DNA from: Trametes villosa
Lineage: Eukaryota > Basidiomycota > Agaricomycetes > Polyporales > Polyporaceae
Length of the DNA stretch: 64,000 nucleotides
Direction of reading: 5' to 3'
NCBI GenBank assembly: GCA_002964805.2
Contig: PUDQ02000001.1
Coordinates: 5,852,001 to 5,916,000 of the forward strand
The position numbers and the translations under genes are program-made. Of the stretch, positions 21,422 to 32,900 are shown piece by piece. The notes beneath the pieces were generated by a model. It did not search any database. It saw only the letters and a program-made list of their open reading frames with translations, and had not been told where the DNA came from. Each line of letters opens with the position of its first letter. Within the stretch, counting starts at the first letter, position 1.

Positions 21422-23128
21422 TCAGTGTACCCCCGGTATGTCCGAGAGCGTCATGCAGTGCCTCAGCCGGTCCCCGTAGATCTCGTACGTCTCATGCCAC
21501 GCCTGCGCCCACACCTCCATCTCGTCCGTGAAGTCGCGGCCCTCCTCGACGCTGCGGCTGCGCGCGTTCGCCTCGAGCTCCTCCATCGGCACGAGCGTGT
21601 ACGCTTTGTTGTCCCGTGTGAACGGCTTCACCATCGTGTAGTGGATCACACGCGTCTCCGCGCGCATGCCCGCCCACAGCGCGGGGTTGCGCGCCTTGAT
21701 CGCGAGGTTCGCGTTGTACGCGTACGGCAGGCGCGCGGCCTCCGCGCCGAAGAACGTGTTCAGGAAGCTCTGCTCCGCCTCGTGCAGCCCGAACCCGGCC
21801 GACCCGATGTGCGCGAGCATCTGCCGGAACACCGCCGCGGACGGCCGGAGGAAGAGCACGCCCGCGTTGAAGCCGAGCGTGAAGCCCTTCCGGCCCTCGT
21901 ACACGTCGGGCACCGCCGCGAGCTGGAAGGGGAGCGCGAAGAGCTCGTCGAAGTTGCGCAGCGCGAGCGTGTCCGCGTCGAGGTACACGACGCCGCGCGC
22001 GCCGGCCGCCTCGAGCTCCCAGATGCGCAGCTTCGTGAACTGGTCGACGAAGTGGTGGTAGATGCCCTGGCCGCCGTGCGGCGGCGCGATGCGCGCGACC
22101 GCGCGCGGCTCGAACCCGGACGCGGACGCGATGCAGAGCCCGCGCGGGGACACCTGCGCGGGGATGTAGATCGCGACGCGCTTCGCGGTGGTGTTTACGC
22201 GGTTGAGGGAGTGCCCGAGCGCGGCGATCGCGGTGGCGAACTCGTCGGTGAAGAAGCTTGTCGCGATCACGTTTCCTGGCCCTTGTGTGGGATTTGGGTC
22301 GGAGAGGGTGGCTTCATGGACTACTGGAATGTTGTGTCTGGCGGTAGAGAAAACGTTATTAGTTTTGGACTTCAGCAGTCACGACCAATATTCATCGCCT
22401 CTCTCGCGACTCGAGTGCAATGTGTGGAAGGCCGAAAATAACCAACTCTGCGGATTCGTACATCTCCAAGAGGTGCGCCGGCGGCTCAGGTACGCCCGCC
22501 TCAAATCAGGTGCAAGGATCCTCTATGTTTTGATGGCAGTGTATGTTGCGCCACAGACGCGTATGCTGTGCTGCTGACACTGTAGAGCGCCAGCTTAATT
22601 GGCTCAAAGGCTGGGCATAACCACAACCTCCCAGCCACCCAAGGCGTGCTCTGTCGACGGGGAGGGCAGGATAGGGCAGCGAGCGGTTGAGACAATGCGC
22701 TTCGACCGCGATCACCGACAATTCGTCCACAGCGGGCGCGTCCGTGGACAAATGCCCCCGCCGCCGAACCTGATCTGCCAAACCCGCGTGTTCCCGCACC
22801 CACGGCCCACACATGGTCCCGCCCGCCTCTATTTCCAACGCAGACACAACCACAACCACCTCCACCCGCGGCCGACAATCCTCGCGAAGACACACGCAAA
22901 TCCCGAGAAGATTCAAGACGGTACTCACAATCGCGCGTAGCCGTCCAGCGGCGTCTTGAACGGCCGGTGCACGATGCCCTTCACGACCCAGAACACGTTC
23001 AGCGCGCCGGAGGCGAGGAGCATCCACACGAGCCACGTCCACGTCCGCGAGCGGTCGACCGCGTACCCGTGCAGCCCCCCATACCCGTACCCGTACGTGC
23101 TCGGCGTGTACTTCCACAGCATCCGCAT
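21422..23128 (-). CDS. Type II membrane glycosyltransferase, family GT8-like
   Basis: Two exons, 23128-22929 and 22337-21422, give 371 aa in whole codons, joining as A-R-L-H-N-I-P-V-V-H-E. Residues about 31-50 form one hydrophobic helix (TWLVWMLLASGALNVFWVV) after a short Tyr/Gly-rich cytosolic part, so a Golgi type II topology is likely. The catalytic domain has V-Y-L-D-A-D-T-L-A-L (about residue 185), the D-x-D metal motif of GT8, preceded by F-T-K-L-R-I-W-E-L and followed by G-F-N-A-G-V-L-F-L. These match the glycogenin/galactinol-synthase-like fungal transferases. The acceptor is unknown. The single intron is 591 nt, long for this genome. An alternative upstream ATG at 23442 in excellent context (CACCATGGCT) is in the same frame but meets a TGA at 23269 unless spliced. 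Confidence 0.82.
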
Positions 23129-23942
23129 CGCCGCGCGCCCGTGTCCGAGTCTGAGCCCGATTCCGCGTTGGTATCCGTCTTTGCGCCTGTGTTCGTAGGG
23201 TCGGTGTTCGTGTTCGTGTCGCTGCCCGTGATCGTGTCCGAGAGTGTGAGAAGCCCCCAGGTGTAGTCAGCTGTCGCTGTCGCCGTCGTCGATGTGAACG
23301 TGAACGTGGATGTGACGGGCCCGCGAAGACTGGGCGGGTGCGGGTGCGGGTGCGAGATGCAGGGAACCGGCGCGCGCTGGCGCAACAGCGGCGGGGAGCA
23401 GGGAAGTCGAGGAGGCGGAAGCGAGAGCGAAAGCGGCAGCCATGGTGCTGTGGAAGCGGTATATGAGCCCGCGCCAGAAGAGAGGACGGCAGCGCTCGGG
23501 CGACGACCCACTGCTCGGACGGGGAGCGAATTTGCGATCGCGCTGCGTCGACGCGCCAGGCTGCACCGCTTCGCGCCCCCAGCCGCGCGCGAGCGATCAC
23601 AGCGCGCGGCCTGCACGCGCCCGTCTGTCACGCACCCGCAGCCTCCGATATCATAGCGGAGGTTGCTCCCACACGCGGCGACGAGCCAGCTCCCTCGGAT
23701 CACCGATAGAGCAGTAGGATAGAATAGAATGGTATACCCAAGAGACGAGGAAGGCAGTATGCTACACTATACAGAGTACGGTACAGAGACACACATTAGG
23801 GTGGCGCGCCACCGCGCCACGGCTGCTATGCAGTACTGCGGGACGGGTAACCGTTCGCCGTGCATTGCGCAGGGTGATCCCGATGGGCCCCGGATCGTGC
23901 AGCGTGCAGTCGTGCTGCAGGCGTCGACGGTCGAATCTGATA
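23129..23942. other. Upstream region of the GT8 gene / 3' flank of the transporter
   Basis: About 814 bp. The part next to the GT8 gene is low-complexity (next entry). An in-frame minus-strand open frame, 23442-23267, may be an extra 5' exon of the GT8 gene. No separate gene is supported. Confidence 0.4.
23195..23320. repeat. Imperfect GTGTTC/GTGAAC simple-sequence tract
   Basis: Runs such as GTGTTCGTGTTCGTGTCGC (near 23208) and GTGAACGTGAACGTGGATGTG (near 23294) form a degenerate hexamer-like tract. On the minus strand it would encode alternating His/Glu/Arg or Asp/Thr/Asn. Confidence 0.7.
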
Positions 23943-26090
23943 TCACAGGCCCATGTTCATGCACGTAAACGGCCCCGGGAACCCGCCGTCGCGGTATCCT
24001 GCGGGCACGGAGCGTGAGCTGTGAGTTCCACTCCGGGGAGACGAGGTTTCCGCCTCCGCGGCGAGAGAAGGGAGACGCACCATCGATGATGCTGTTGATG
24101 CTCGCGTACAGGCCCGCGACCATGATGAAGCCTCCCATCTGCGTGCGAAGTCTATCATCAGCTCCGGTATGCGGTGCTGCTAATTCGATCGTGTACGCAC
24201 CGCTACGATACCGGCCCAGAAGATCGTCTTCAGTTTCTGCGTTGTCGTCGTCCATCTCTCCTCGCGCGGCGTCAAGTGGAACCAGAAGATGCCCTAATAC
24301 AAATAAACAAGCAGCGCGCAGGGTTGTTGGACAGAACTTACGGAAATGCCGTACGTGAACCAACTCGCGAATACTGAGCTGATGACACCGAGCAGGTCGT
24401 TGAAGAACGGGATGCTAGATATCGTCCGAGTCAGCTTTCGAACTGTGGTCCGACCATAGCCCAACACTTACACCTCAGCAATCACGAATGCAAGCGTCCA
24501 GATAACGAAGCAGATCGCAAACCACGTCAGCCATCCGGTCCACGAGTGGGTGGTCATATGTCTCGAGTGGACGCCGTTCCTGCGGAATCTGTCAAGCGCC
24601 GCAGCGGGCATCTGTCAGTCTCGTCGCCTCCTGCCCGCCTGCCAGCCGGCTAGCGCGTGCATCTAACGGTCGCCCCACTCACATTCTGATGAAGACGAGC
24701 TTGGCGCAGACGTGCCCATTGATGACGCCCGCGATGACAATGGTCGGGAGGGCAATACCATAGGAGATCTTCCTGAGCAGCGTGCCGGTGTTGCCCAGCG
24801 CGGGCGAGACGGTGCTCGAGCCCGTGTACGCGTAGACGACGACGCCGACGATGAGGTAGAGCGTCGTGTCCGCGATCTGCAGCATGTACAGCGCTTTCGC
24901 GAAGTCCTGTTATTCGTGATTGAGTTGGAGTTGGAGTTGGACGCCGACCGGCGAATAGTGCGACAAACCTTCGGCTCCTTCATCTCCGCGATGAACGTGA
25001 AGAATCCAACATGGCCTGACTCGAAGTAAGCTTGTCAGCTTCGTCCCGCGATAATCCAAACATACCGGCATAGGCAAAGATCTGGTACCATCATGGTCAG
25101 CGCTGCGGGGTGATTCGGGAATGAGAGAAACGCTCACAATATCTGTCACGGCAAGGAAGGCGCTGCCGAACTTGAGGTTTGCGCTCGCTTTGACGCCTCC
25201 CTTGTGGCCAGTTACGCCGACCCCAATCATCGTGATCAAGACAGCCGCTATTTATCCAGCATGAGCAACGCTATTCCCCGTCAGAGAGAGCGCTACGCAC
25301 AAATAATGGAGATGAACGAGATCACGCTCATGTACGAGATGCCGTTCAGCGTCCTGGGCAGCGTGAGAACGAGACATATGATTGCAGTGACGGCCGCCCA
25401 GAGCACGGAGCAAGAAGCCCCAGCGGTGACTGTGCAGCAGATCAGCCGACGTCAGCGGCGCATTCAACATTTGCTCGAGAGCGGGCCGGGTACGCACTGG
25501 TGTCGAAGGCGATGAGTCCCGTGAGCACGTGGCTGCCGCACAGGAAGATGAGGAAGACGGTCTGTGCGGCGCCGAGCACCTCGCGCCCAATGGGCCCCGC
25601 GAGGATCTCGCCGGCGTCGGCCATGTTGTGCACATGTGGGTAGCGCAGCTTGAAGACGCCTATCATGTATCCCGTCGCAGTTGCAATAGCGCCAAGTCCC
25701 TGCGCGGCCGAAGTAAGCGCGTGATGGGAGCCCGGCAGAAGCACCAGGACTCACAATGACCAATATGACCCCCGCCGGGAAGCCGATGGTGGCAAAGACG
25801 GAGGGGATGGAGAGGATCTGGGGAGGGTGTGTGAGTTATGTTGGCTCCACATGGAGGGTGGACGCCGATGCGCACCCCAAGGGAGACCGTCTCTGCGAGC
25901 ATGAGGGCAGCCGCTTTCCACCAGACCATGGTCCGGTACTTGACTAGAGAACGGGTGAGCTTAATGCGTGACGCGGAGCTGGATGTATGCGCTTACTCTC
26001 AGCGGTATCCTCGTCACCGTACACATCAAACGAGTCCCCGTGGGGTTGGACGTCTGTCTTCACATATTGTTTCTCGGTTTTCGCCTCCAT
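23943..26090 (-). CDS. Amino-acid transporter, AAAP/AVT-type
   Basis: About eleven exons from ATG 26090 (M-E-A-K-T-E-K-Q-Y-V-K-T-D-V) to stop 23945-23943. After a hydrophilic N-terminus of about 35 residues come about eleven membrane segments. The first contains M-V-W-W-K-A-A-A-L-M-L-A-E-T-V-S-L-G and then I-L-S-I-P-S-V-F-A-T-I-G-F-P-A-G, the N-terminal hallmark of the transmembrane amino-acid transporter family. Later recognisable parts are G-Y-M-I-G-V-F-K-L-R-Y-P-H-V-H-N-M-A-D-A-G, Y-A-G-H-V-G-F-F-T-F-I-A-E-M-K-E-P, and A-K-L-V-F-I-R-M. The last intron (IIDG|GTGCG...GCAG|GA) leads to a short C-terminus ending P-F-T-C-M-N-M-G-L, typical of this fungal clade. It probably exchanges neutral or aromatic amino acids across the plasma or vacuolar membrane. 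Internal exon borders were not all resolved. Confidence 0.85.
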
Positions 26091-26949
26091 GCTAGCACTT
26101 CTTCGCTCCATGTTGAGGTACTATAGGAAAGTAGGAAGAGGAGGAGAGGAGAGGGAAGAGAAGCGGGCTCGTAGACTCGTGGTCGTGGTAGAGGACTAAG
26201 AGGCGGCGGCTGGAGTGGGAACACGCTGATGCCCGGGGAGCAGCCGAGCTCGAGAAGACCCTGGGGGCGGGGCGCACCCGGCGTCGCGCCGCGAAGAGCC
26301 TGTACGGAAATGCCATGGATGAAGTCACCCGCAGAATGGGAATACGCGTCAGGCGCCCGTGCTCCGCCGGCGGTTATTCCCATAACTGCACGCCCACGCC
26401 ACAGGCGCGTCCCCTCCTCCCGACCCTTTCCGCTCGGAGCGGCCTCTCTCCGACTCCGTCTCCGAGAGCACCGTCGGGCCCATCGGCGAAAACACCGGTC
26501 CTCTTGAATGCGCGAGAGCCTTCACGAAGAAAATATCGAGTACACGGACGGCGATGACACGGTGTCAACGTTTCACCCACACTCAGCTGGCTCGCTGCTG
26601 CGCTGATTCTATGATGCGTCGGGCAAATTATTCTCCCTTGCAGAACCTCCATTGATCGTTTGGACGAAATCGTCCGCCAAGCATCCTTCTGTCCCCTCTT
26701 TTTCCGGCAGCGGGTCCAAACTCTCTCCATCTCGAATGTATGTCGTTCTGCGGAACACTCGCAGCACGAGCATGCATGTGTGCGCCTCCGTCAGCCTGCG
26801 GAAAGCAAAGACGGATGACACGGTCGTGAGCCGGAAGGCCGCCGACGTCAATGGCCAAAACGGGCATGCGAGTAGAAACCGTAACGCCACGGCGGCGGGC
26901 ACCGCCTTCTCCACTCACGGACGTCGGCCCCACGCATCGATCGATCGCA

Positions 26950-27029
26950 GGCTGCCTATCCACGTCATCCTCTAGCGGCTCCCCGGTCGCCACGGACTGT
27001 TAGCACTCCCTCCTCGATCCGCGGCCAGC
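26950..27029. repeat. Diverged direct repeat, copy A
   Basis: About 80 bp sharing a block CTCTAGCrGCTCCCCGrTCGC (two differences in 22 positions) and the end block AGCACTCmCT...GCGGCCAGC with copy B, 440 bp downstream. Both differences in the first block are G in this copy and A in copy B. Confidence 0.6.
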
Positions 27030-27392
27030 GTCGGGAGGCTGACCTCAAGTCGGCCTGGTCGACTACATCACAAAGGACAAGTTCGTATTAATATAAGAGA
27101 CCTAATGGGAAACCTCCTCGCGTGGCCCCTCCGACAACCGTATCCTCATCGAAAACTGTGAGCTGAACCCGAACCATCCCGAGTCGCCGCTGACGGGCGC
27201 AGCCACAGCAGGTTCACTTTTGACTAGGGTACCGCGCATCCGAAAGCGCATCACATGCGCATGCACACTAGAAGGTTTTGTAAGGATGCATAGACCACTG
27301 CAAGAGAGCGGGTGCCCCGGCTATCGGGCCATCGTGCTTGCGCACGGCATAGTTGTTATCGTCGAGAATCAATGTGCATAGCAGAGAGACAC

Positions 27393-27478
27393 GGCTGACA
27401 TCCCCTCAGTGCTCTAGCAGCTCCCCGATCGCAACAGGTTGACAGAGCTCCAGCACTCACTGTCGATATGCGGCCAGC
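27393..27478. repeat. Diverged direct repeat, copy B
   Basis: About 86 bp, partner of the copy at 26950-27029. It also contains GACAGAGCTCCAG...GCGGCCAGCC, loosely similar to bases near 19534 in the F-box/LRR gene. It may therefore be a decayed piece of that family. This is a weak inference. Confidence 0.55.
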
Positions 27479-29900
27479 CTCCGCCTACCATGGAGTCTGC
27501 CGAGTCAGCCGATGACCGCAAAGAACAGGCTCATATCGCCTGTCAGATTTGGAGGTATGGTTAGTATCAAGTATCGAGCGTTGGTGCGTATAATAGGTGG
27601 CTGACACCCACTGCCAGTTTCTTTCGGACAGACGCGCTGGATAACGACGTTCTTTCATTATGAGGTGCCACTATACTCATGCAGGTTCACGACAAGGAGC
27701 ATAGGCTACGGTACTGTGTGACAGTCGGTTTGCTTATGCTCACGCTCAGCTCGCAAACGGAGCTCGAACACTTTGCAGAAAGGACATCCGTGAAAACTCC
27801 GAAACAACTACCTCCTCCCGAAAGCGTATATCCCTCACCGCGTTGCAATACGGCGCATATCTGAGCTCGACACAGTCCTGCTTGATGCTCAACTCTATCT
27901 CAACAGGCAGCACTCTCCGAGGATACTCCTCGCCCACAACCGGGACGACCTCCGAGCAATGTACACAGGAGGTCTGTATCACAAGCCCGACACAGCGCGC
28001 TCGGTGCTTCCGATGTATGCTGATTGACGTGTTAGAACCATGCAGATCGCGTGAGCCTTCGCGGCCGACATTGCCCCGCGTCCCTTCGTCTCCTGTGTCC
28101 ACTCAGTCCCGAGCCACACACGAGCCCTTCTCGGAATGCAACAGGTATGTCGCGAACTCGAGCTTGGCGCAAGGCTGTCCCATGACCATATTACGGATAC
28201 ATCGCGCAGGTTCTGGCATACAGGAGCGCGTACACGAAGCTGAGGCTTTGTGAAAGTGTACCTGAGAGATCGTCGGTCCGCGTCGACTTCGCGCGCAAAG
28301 CGTAAGTTGTGAACGGTCGACGTGCCACACTGCGATACAATCAGCGAGATTTCGCGACCATAGCTCTCTTCCGGGACGACATCTCTGCATCGCGAAGTTC
28401 CGACGGTCAAAGGTGTGTAGCCCCTTCGCTTACAAGACGATCTACACTGATGAATGCAGTCTATCCTCCCAGTGCCGCGTTTGGCGAATCAGCAAGGATA
28501 AGCTTACACCGTACCCAGCTCTGTCGACAAGCGCGTTGGCACCCCGACATGCTGGATCTCTTCCCAGTTTGAAGCTATGAAGTCATCCGAGCGAGCCCGC
28601 TACGACTATCGCGACTCGGCCGCCCAAAGCTTTGGCCAGTCGCCATGGTTTGCCATCTTATTTTGGCGACCGTTGACAGTCCCGTCTCTCAAATACTACA
28701 ACTTGCGAGGCTGTAGAAAAGCTTTTTGCTACGGCTTTGTGGCTCCGCGAGGAAGTCCTCTGCGAAATGTTCCACCTCACGCTCAATCCTGTCGGCTGTC
28801 CTTGCCAAATGCACATAGGTACGTTGTCCTCGACACATCCTCCCTGTCGTGTGCTTCTCACATTCAGTCAAGCATCAAGGCGCGCCCGTTTCCACCGATG
28901 TACCCTTTGATAAACCCACCCCGGTCGGACGGGACGACTGGAATTCCACCCGCTGGTCCATACCTCCACATCTCCATCCGTCCTGAGCCGGTAGACACCG
29001 TGCATCCCCTCATGGAAGTATGTCAGGAAGGATGGGTGCTATAAAACGGCATGCGGCGGGTTTGTATAACAAGTCCATGCATAACGCCGTTTTGAAATGC
29101 TCTAGTGCACCCGCCCGGCAGCACAGTTATTCTGCATCTCTCTTGCTCGCACCCTGTTCTGGCCGTTATACCATGTGAAATGCCACAAGGAAAGCCTCTT
29201 CTCTGAGCGTATGTCTGATGCGTCCCACGACGACACACACAGCGGCGGTCAGCAGCTTTCCGTCAGACATTCTCGCGAGCGAAGGTCAACGTACATATAT
29301 ACATGCAGCATCCCGAACACCCCTCGCCCTCATCGATAGAACATGTACTGGAATACACACACCTCCACCATCGTACGACGCAGCGAACCTTAGCGAACAC
29401 CTACACGCTATACGCGGCCACATGAGTGAGATTCAGGGGCACGCGGGGACGCGACGGCGCTATCTCCGCCTCGAGGCCCGACATGTGTATTCGGCGGACT
29501 GACAAACGTTGGGCGATGCCGAACCCCTCGCGTTCTTGCCCTTCGATATCGACCTCCACGCCCGTCTTCGTTTTCTGATTTCTTACCGCAGAACACGTAC
29601 CGGGATATACCGCACCACGGCACAAAGCCTCTTCGAGTCTTCGATAAACCACACACACACACGTCCTGACTCCTTTCAGCATGCTGCTTCTGCATTAGCG
29701 TGCACCCCACGGGCACTGTGCGATCGCACAGACCCAGAACACTCGCGCACCTTCTGCTTCTATCCAGCCCATGGCCACGCGCCGCCGATCACAGCTGCAC
29801 CGTGCCCGCGCGCGTGCAGCGCTAGCGGCCCAGGCAGGGCGATCTGGCCCCACAAAGCAAGCCAGGACATACAAGGCAGGCTCGCGACACACGCGTGGCC

Positions 29901-32900
29901 CCTCCCACTCGCCCCAGTGGCGTTACCGTGACGTCGTAAGTCGGCGGTGACGACTGCGAGGGCCTTCATGCGCCTCTGCGAGCAGGTCCCACACTCAGCA
30001 CTGGCACACCGCCGCATGTCGGCGCACAGCCGACGCCTCGCGCCCGCCGCATCCGGCTCGCCCGGGCTGTCCGTCCGCGGTCGAAGGTTCCTGCATCAGC
30101 CACGAGGCGGGACGGGCGGGCGTGGACGCCCGCCGTCCGCGCACATGAGCACCTCGCGCCGGACAGCGAGGCGCGAAAAATGCGAAAATAGCCTGTGCCG
30201 GGCCCCTTGGGGCTGCCGCAAATGGCGCATGCGGGCCACGTCGCGCACTGGGGTTTGCTCGGCGCCTCGGGTGCCGTTATGCCTGCGCGAGGTCGAGCGG
30301 GGGAACGTCGAGCATGTGTAGGGCGACTGTGTGGGGCAGGCCGAGCACAGCGAAGGCCGACCCTGCGTTCTGGCCCGGGGCGAACGCGCTGCGTGCAGCG
30401 TCGAACTCTACTAGAGGATTCGAGCGCCGCATTGAGTACCACAATATTCACAGACCCAAGGAAAATGTGGCGCGTACCTTCGCGCGCGCCCTTCCGTACG
30501 CGGTGTACACGGAACGGGCGTCCGGGAGGGCCCCCAGCACGGCGTGCGCGAGGCAGCGAAGAAGGGTCACCAGGGCGGTCCGCGCTGGTGCGGCGTGCGG
30601 GACGTCGCGCAGAATGGAAAGAATAAGACGTGTGTCGAGAGGAGGCGGTACCCCGCAGCGCCTGCCGGCATAGATAGACCACCTTGCGCGGTGCGTCGCT
30701 GCTATCTAGCCTCTCGAGCCCCACACGCGGCGCAACGTGCAGTCCTGGCGGACGAGCTCCATTGCCTCGCCGGTGGTATCGACGTCGGCGAGCGCTCCGC
30801 GTCCGTCGAGATGGTTGCCCCCTTGGGTTCCGGCGCTTGAAGAGTTCAGATCGACAGCCTGGAGCCTCGCTAAGTCGGAACACGATCGTCCTGCAGGCGC
30901 AAATGAAAGAATGTTCCTGTGAGGCTGTGTGGGTCGACGCGTACGCGCAAATCAGACCCGTAGAATGAGATACTTAGGGGTCTCGAGAATCGTACGAGTC
31001 TAGGTGCCACAAAGTCGTCAGTTCTATTCCACTACTTGGGCGACTACAATGTCGTCCCCAGTGACGCTAGAGAGGGTACAATATCGATGGTCGCCTATAG
31101 CCTTCCATGCTGCATGTAGCCTTATAAGTGGTAGGAGACACCTTTTGGCTCGCTACCCCTCAGAAGGAATGGTCCCCACACCACCTTTCTCACAGCAACC
31201 TCCTGTTCACGTTCCGAGGGCCGACCCCATCGGACGCGAAAGGACAGTGCGTGTAGAAGAGCGGACATGACCGCGCACACCAGTGGCGCGTACCGCAGAC
31301 GACGGAGATCAAAAAGAGACTGTGGGGACGGACCTCGACCTGCAGGACGCGGGGCGGCACCTCAGGGGAGCTGCTGTAGGTCCCGACCTCCCGCAAATGA
31401 CGAGCCGGCGGACCGAGGAGCCTTGGGGACGTGCCCACGACGCCGAGCGTAGCGACGCGAGGCACGTCCTGCGCTGATCCTCGAGGCGGGCGGGGCGTTG
31501 TGCGGCTCCAAGTCCGGGTTGGAGAATATCAGATATTTTACGTACTGCACTCATCGACTAGGGATCGGTCGATTGCTCCAGAAAGCAGCACAGACCACTA
31601 ATTGCTGCACCTGTAGAGGAAGGTTAGTAGGACGTACGTGAACGCAGCTTGAGAGGGAATAGACGACGTACTCAGGGACGGCTGAACCATAGCCGGTTGG
31701 CGAACCACCACGAAGTAGCGGTGTCGTAGCGAGGGCCGGCAGAAGCAGCCCCGGTCACTGGCGGCCCATGCATCCTGCCAACGCACCTGCAAGGCGAGGC
31801 TGGATAGGAGGGCCGTTGCTCGACCGCGCAGGGTGTCGAGCAAAGCTACCAGCAAGCCGGACTGACAGCCGCTGTCGGAGTTGCGGAGTGTGGGTACGAA
31901 TATTCAGCGTCCTAGGAAAACAGGTTTCTGATGCAACGCCTAGGGTCAGGATGGAGGCAGCAAGCGACGGAATTCCTGCGTGAGTCACGGTAGCAAGACG
32001 AGAATACTTGCGCGATGCTGGCTGACCGACGCCGCTGAATCAGCATCTGGATAGTCGGAAAACAGCAGGCGTTCTCTCGGATGAGTCAAGGTTGTTCTAG
32101 TAGCAAGTTCCAGGACACCGTGGTAAGTATGGAATGGGGAGCTGCAGACGAGCGAGAGGGACAGCGTCGCATGGACGGACGTCGACCAACGAGAGGCGTC
32201 GGGATGAGGTGGCAGGCGTCGTAGCGAGAGCCAAGCCAAGGCCGCAATCGCGATACCCGAGGCCCCCGATCCCGATCGATGCATCGGCTTTCCCCGCATT
32301 CCCCAGATCGGATCGCTCTCTTCACAAATCGCAACGCCACACCTCACTCATCTCCTCCTTGACCTGCAAAGCACCGAGTGCCACTCGCATGACGCTACGC
32401 GCACGGCGACCACCCAGCATCCCGCGCGGCGTTCATACATTGAGGTGCGACCTAACGCTCACAGTGCATTCATTCTCGTGCATTAGAACGCAGGCGCACA
32501 ATGTACGTGAGACAAAGAAGCTTCCACACCTCATAATCTACATCTATACCCTCCCAGTAGTGCAGCGCCGTAGCACGCGCTCTGCGTATATGGGCGACTC
32601 GGACCTTCCATATCGTCCAGTCAGCTGCAACGGCCTTCCCCGCAGCCTGCAGTACACGCCGCTCGCATGCAGTCCTGCAGGCCGCCACCGGACTACTAGG
32701 TTGTGCCACTGGACGAACGTTCGTTTGTACCCGGCCCTGCGAGACAATAGAGCCCGTCAACCCAGCGGAGGACGGGCAGACATCCGGAGCCACGAAATGA
32801 ACACGACGCTGCACGCACACAGATAAGATAGATGGGCGATGGATGAGTGGCACAAGACGCAGTCCGCGGTGCCACACAGACACCTCCGCCCAGTCATACG

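Larger units (their letters stand above)
26091..29900. other. Gene-poor region, first part
   Basis: About 3.8 kb in which I support no gene. The first 500 bp form the transporter promoter and leader. From about 27 to 29.5 kb base composition is more even than in the genes, with stops in all frames. Short pieces such as a minus-strand frame at 27746-28102 with C-V-H-C, and L-W-L-R-E-E-V-L-C-E-M near 28720 (faintly like the F-box start of the gene at 18643), could be gene relics. No transposase, reverse transcriptase, LTR pair or terminal inverted repeat was noticed. A short CA run lies near 29650. Confidence 0.45.

Noticed and set aside
27640..28900. Possible decayed F-box gene (L-D-N-D-V-L-S-L near 27640; E-E-V-L-C-E-M-F near 28745)
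   Set aside because: Only short, scattered similarities with stops between them. Not enough to call a pseudogene.
29966..30883. 305-codon minus-strand open frame in the desert
   Set aside because: Low-complexity Arg/Ala/Ser composition, opposite-strand frames equally open, no start context or family similarity.
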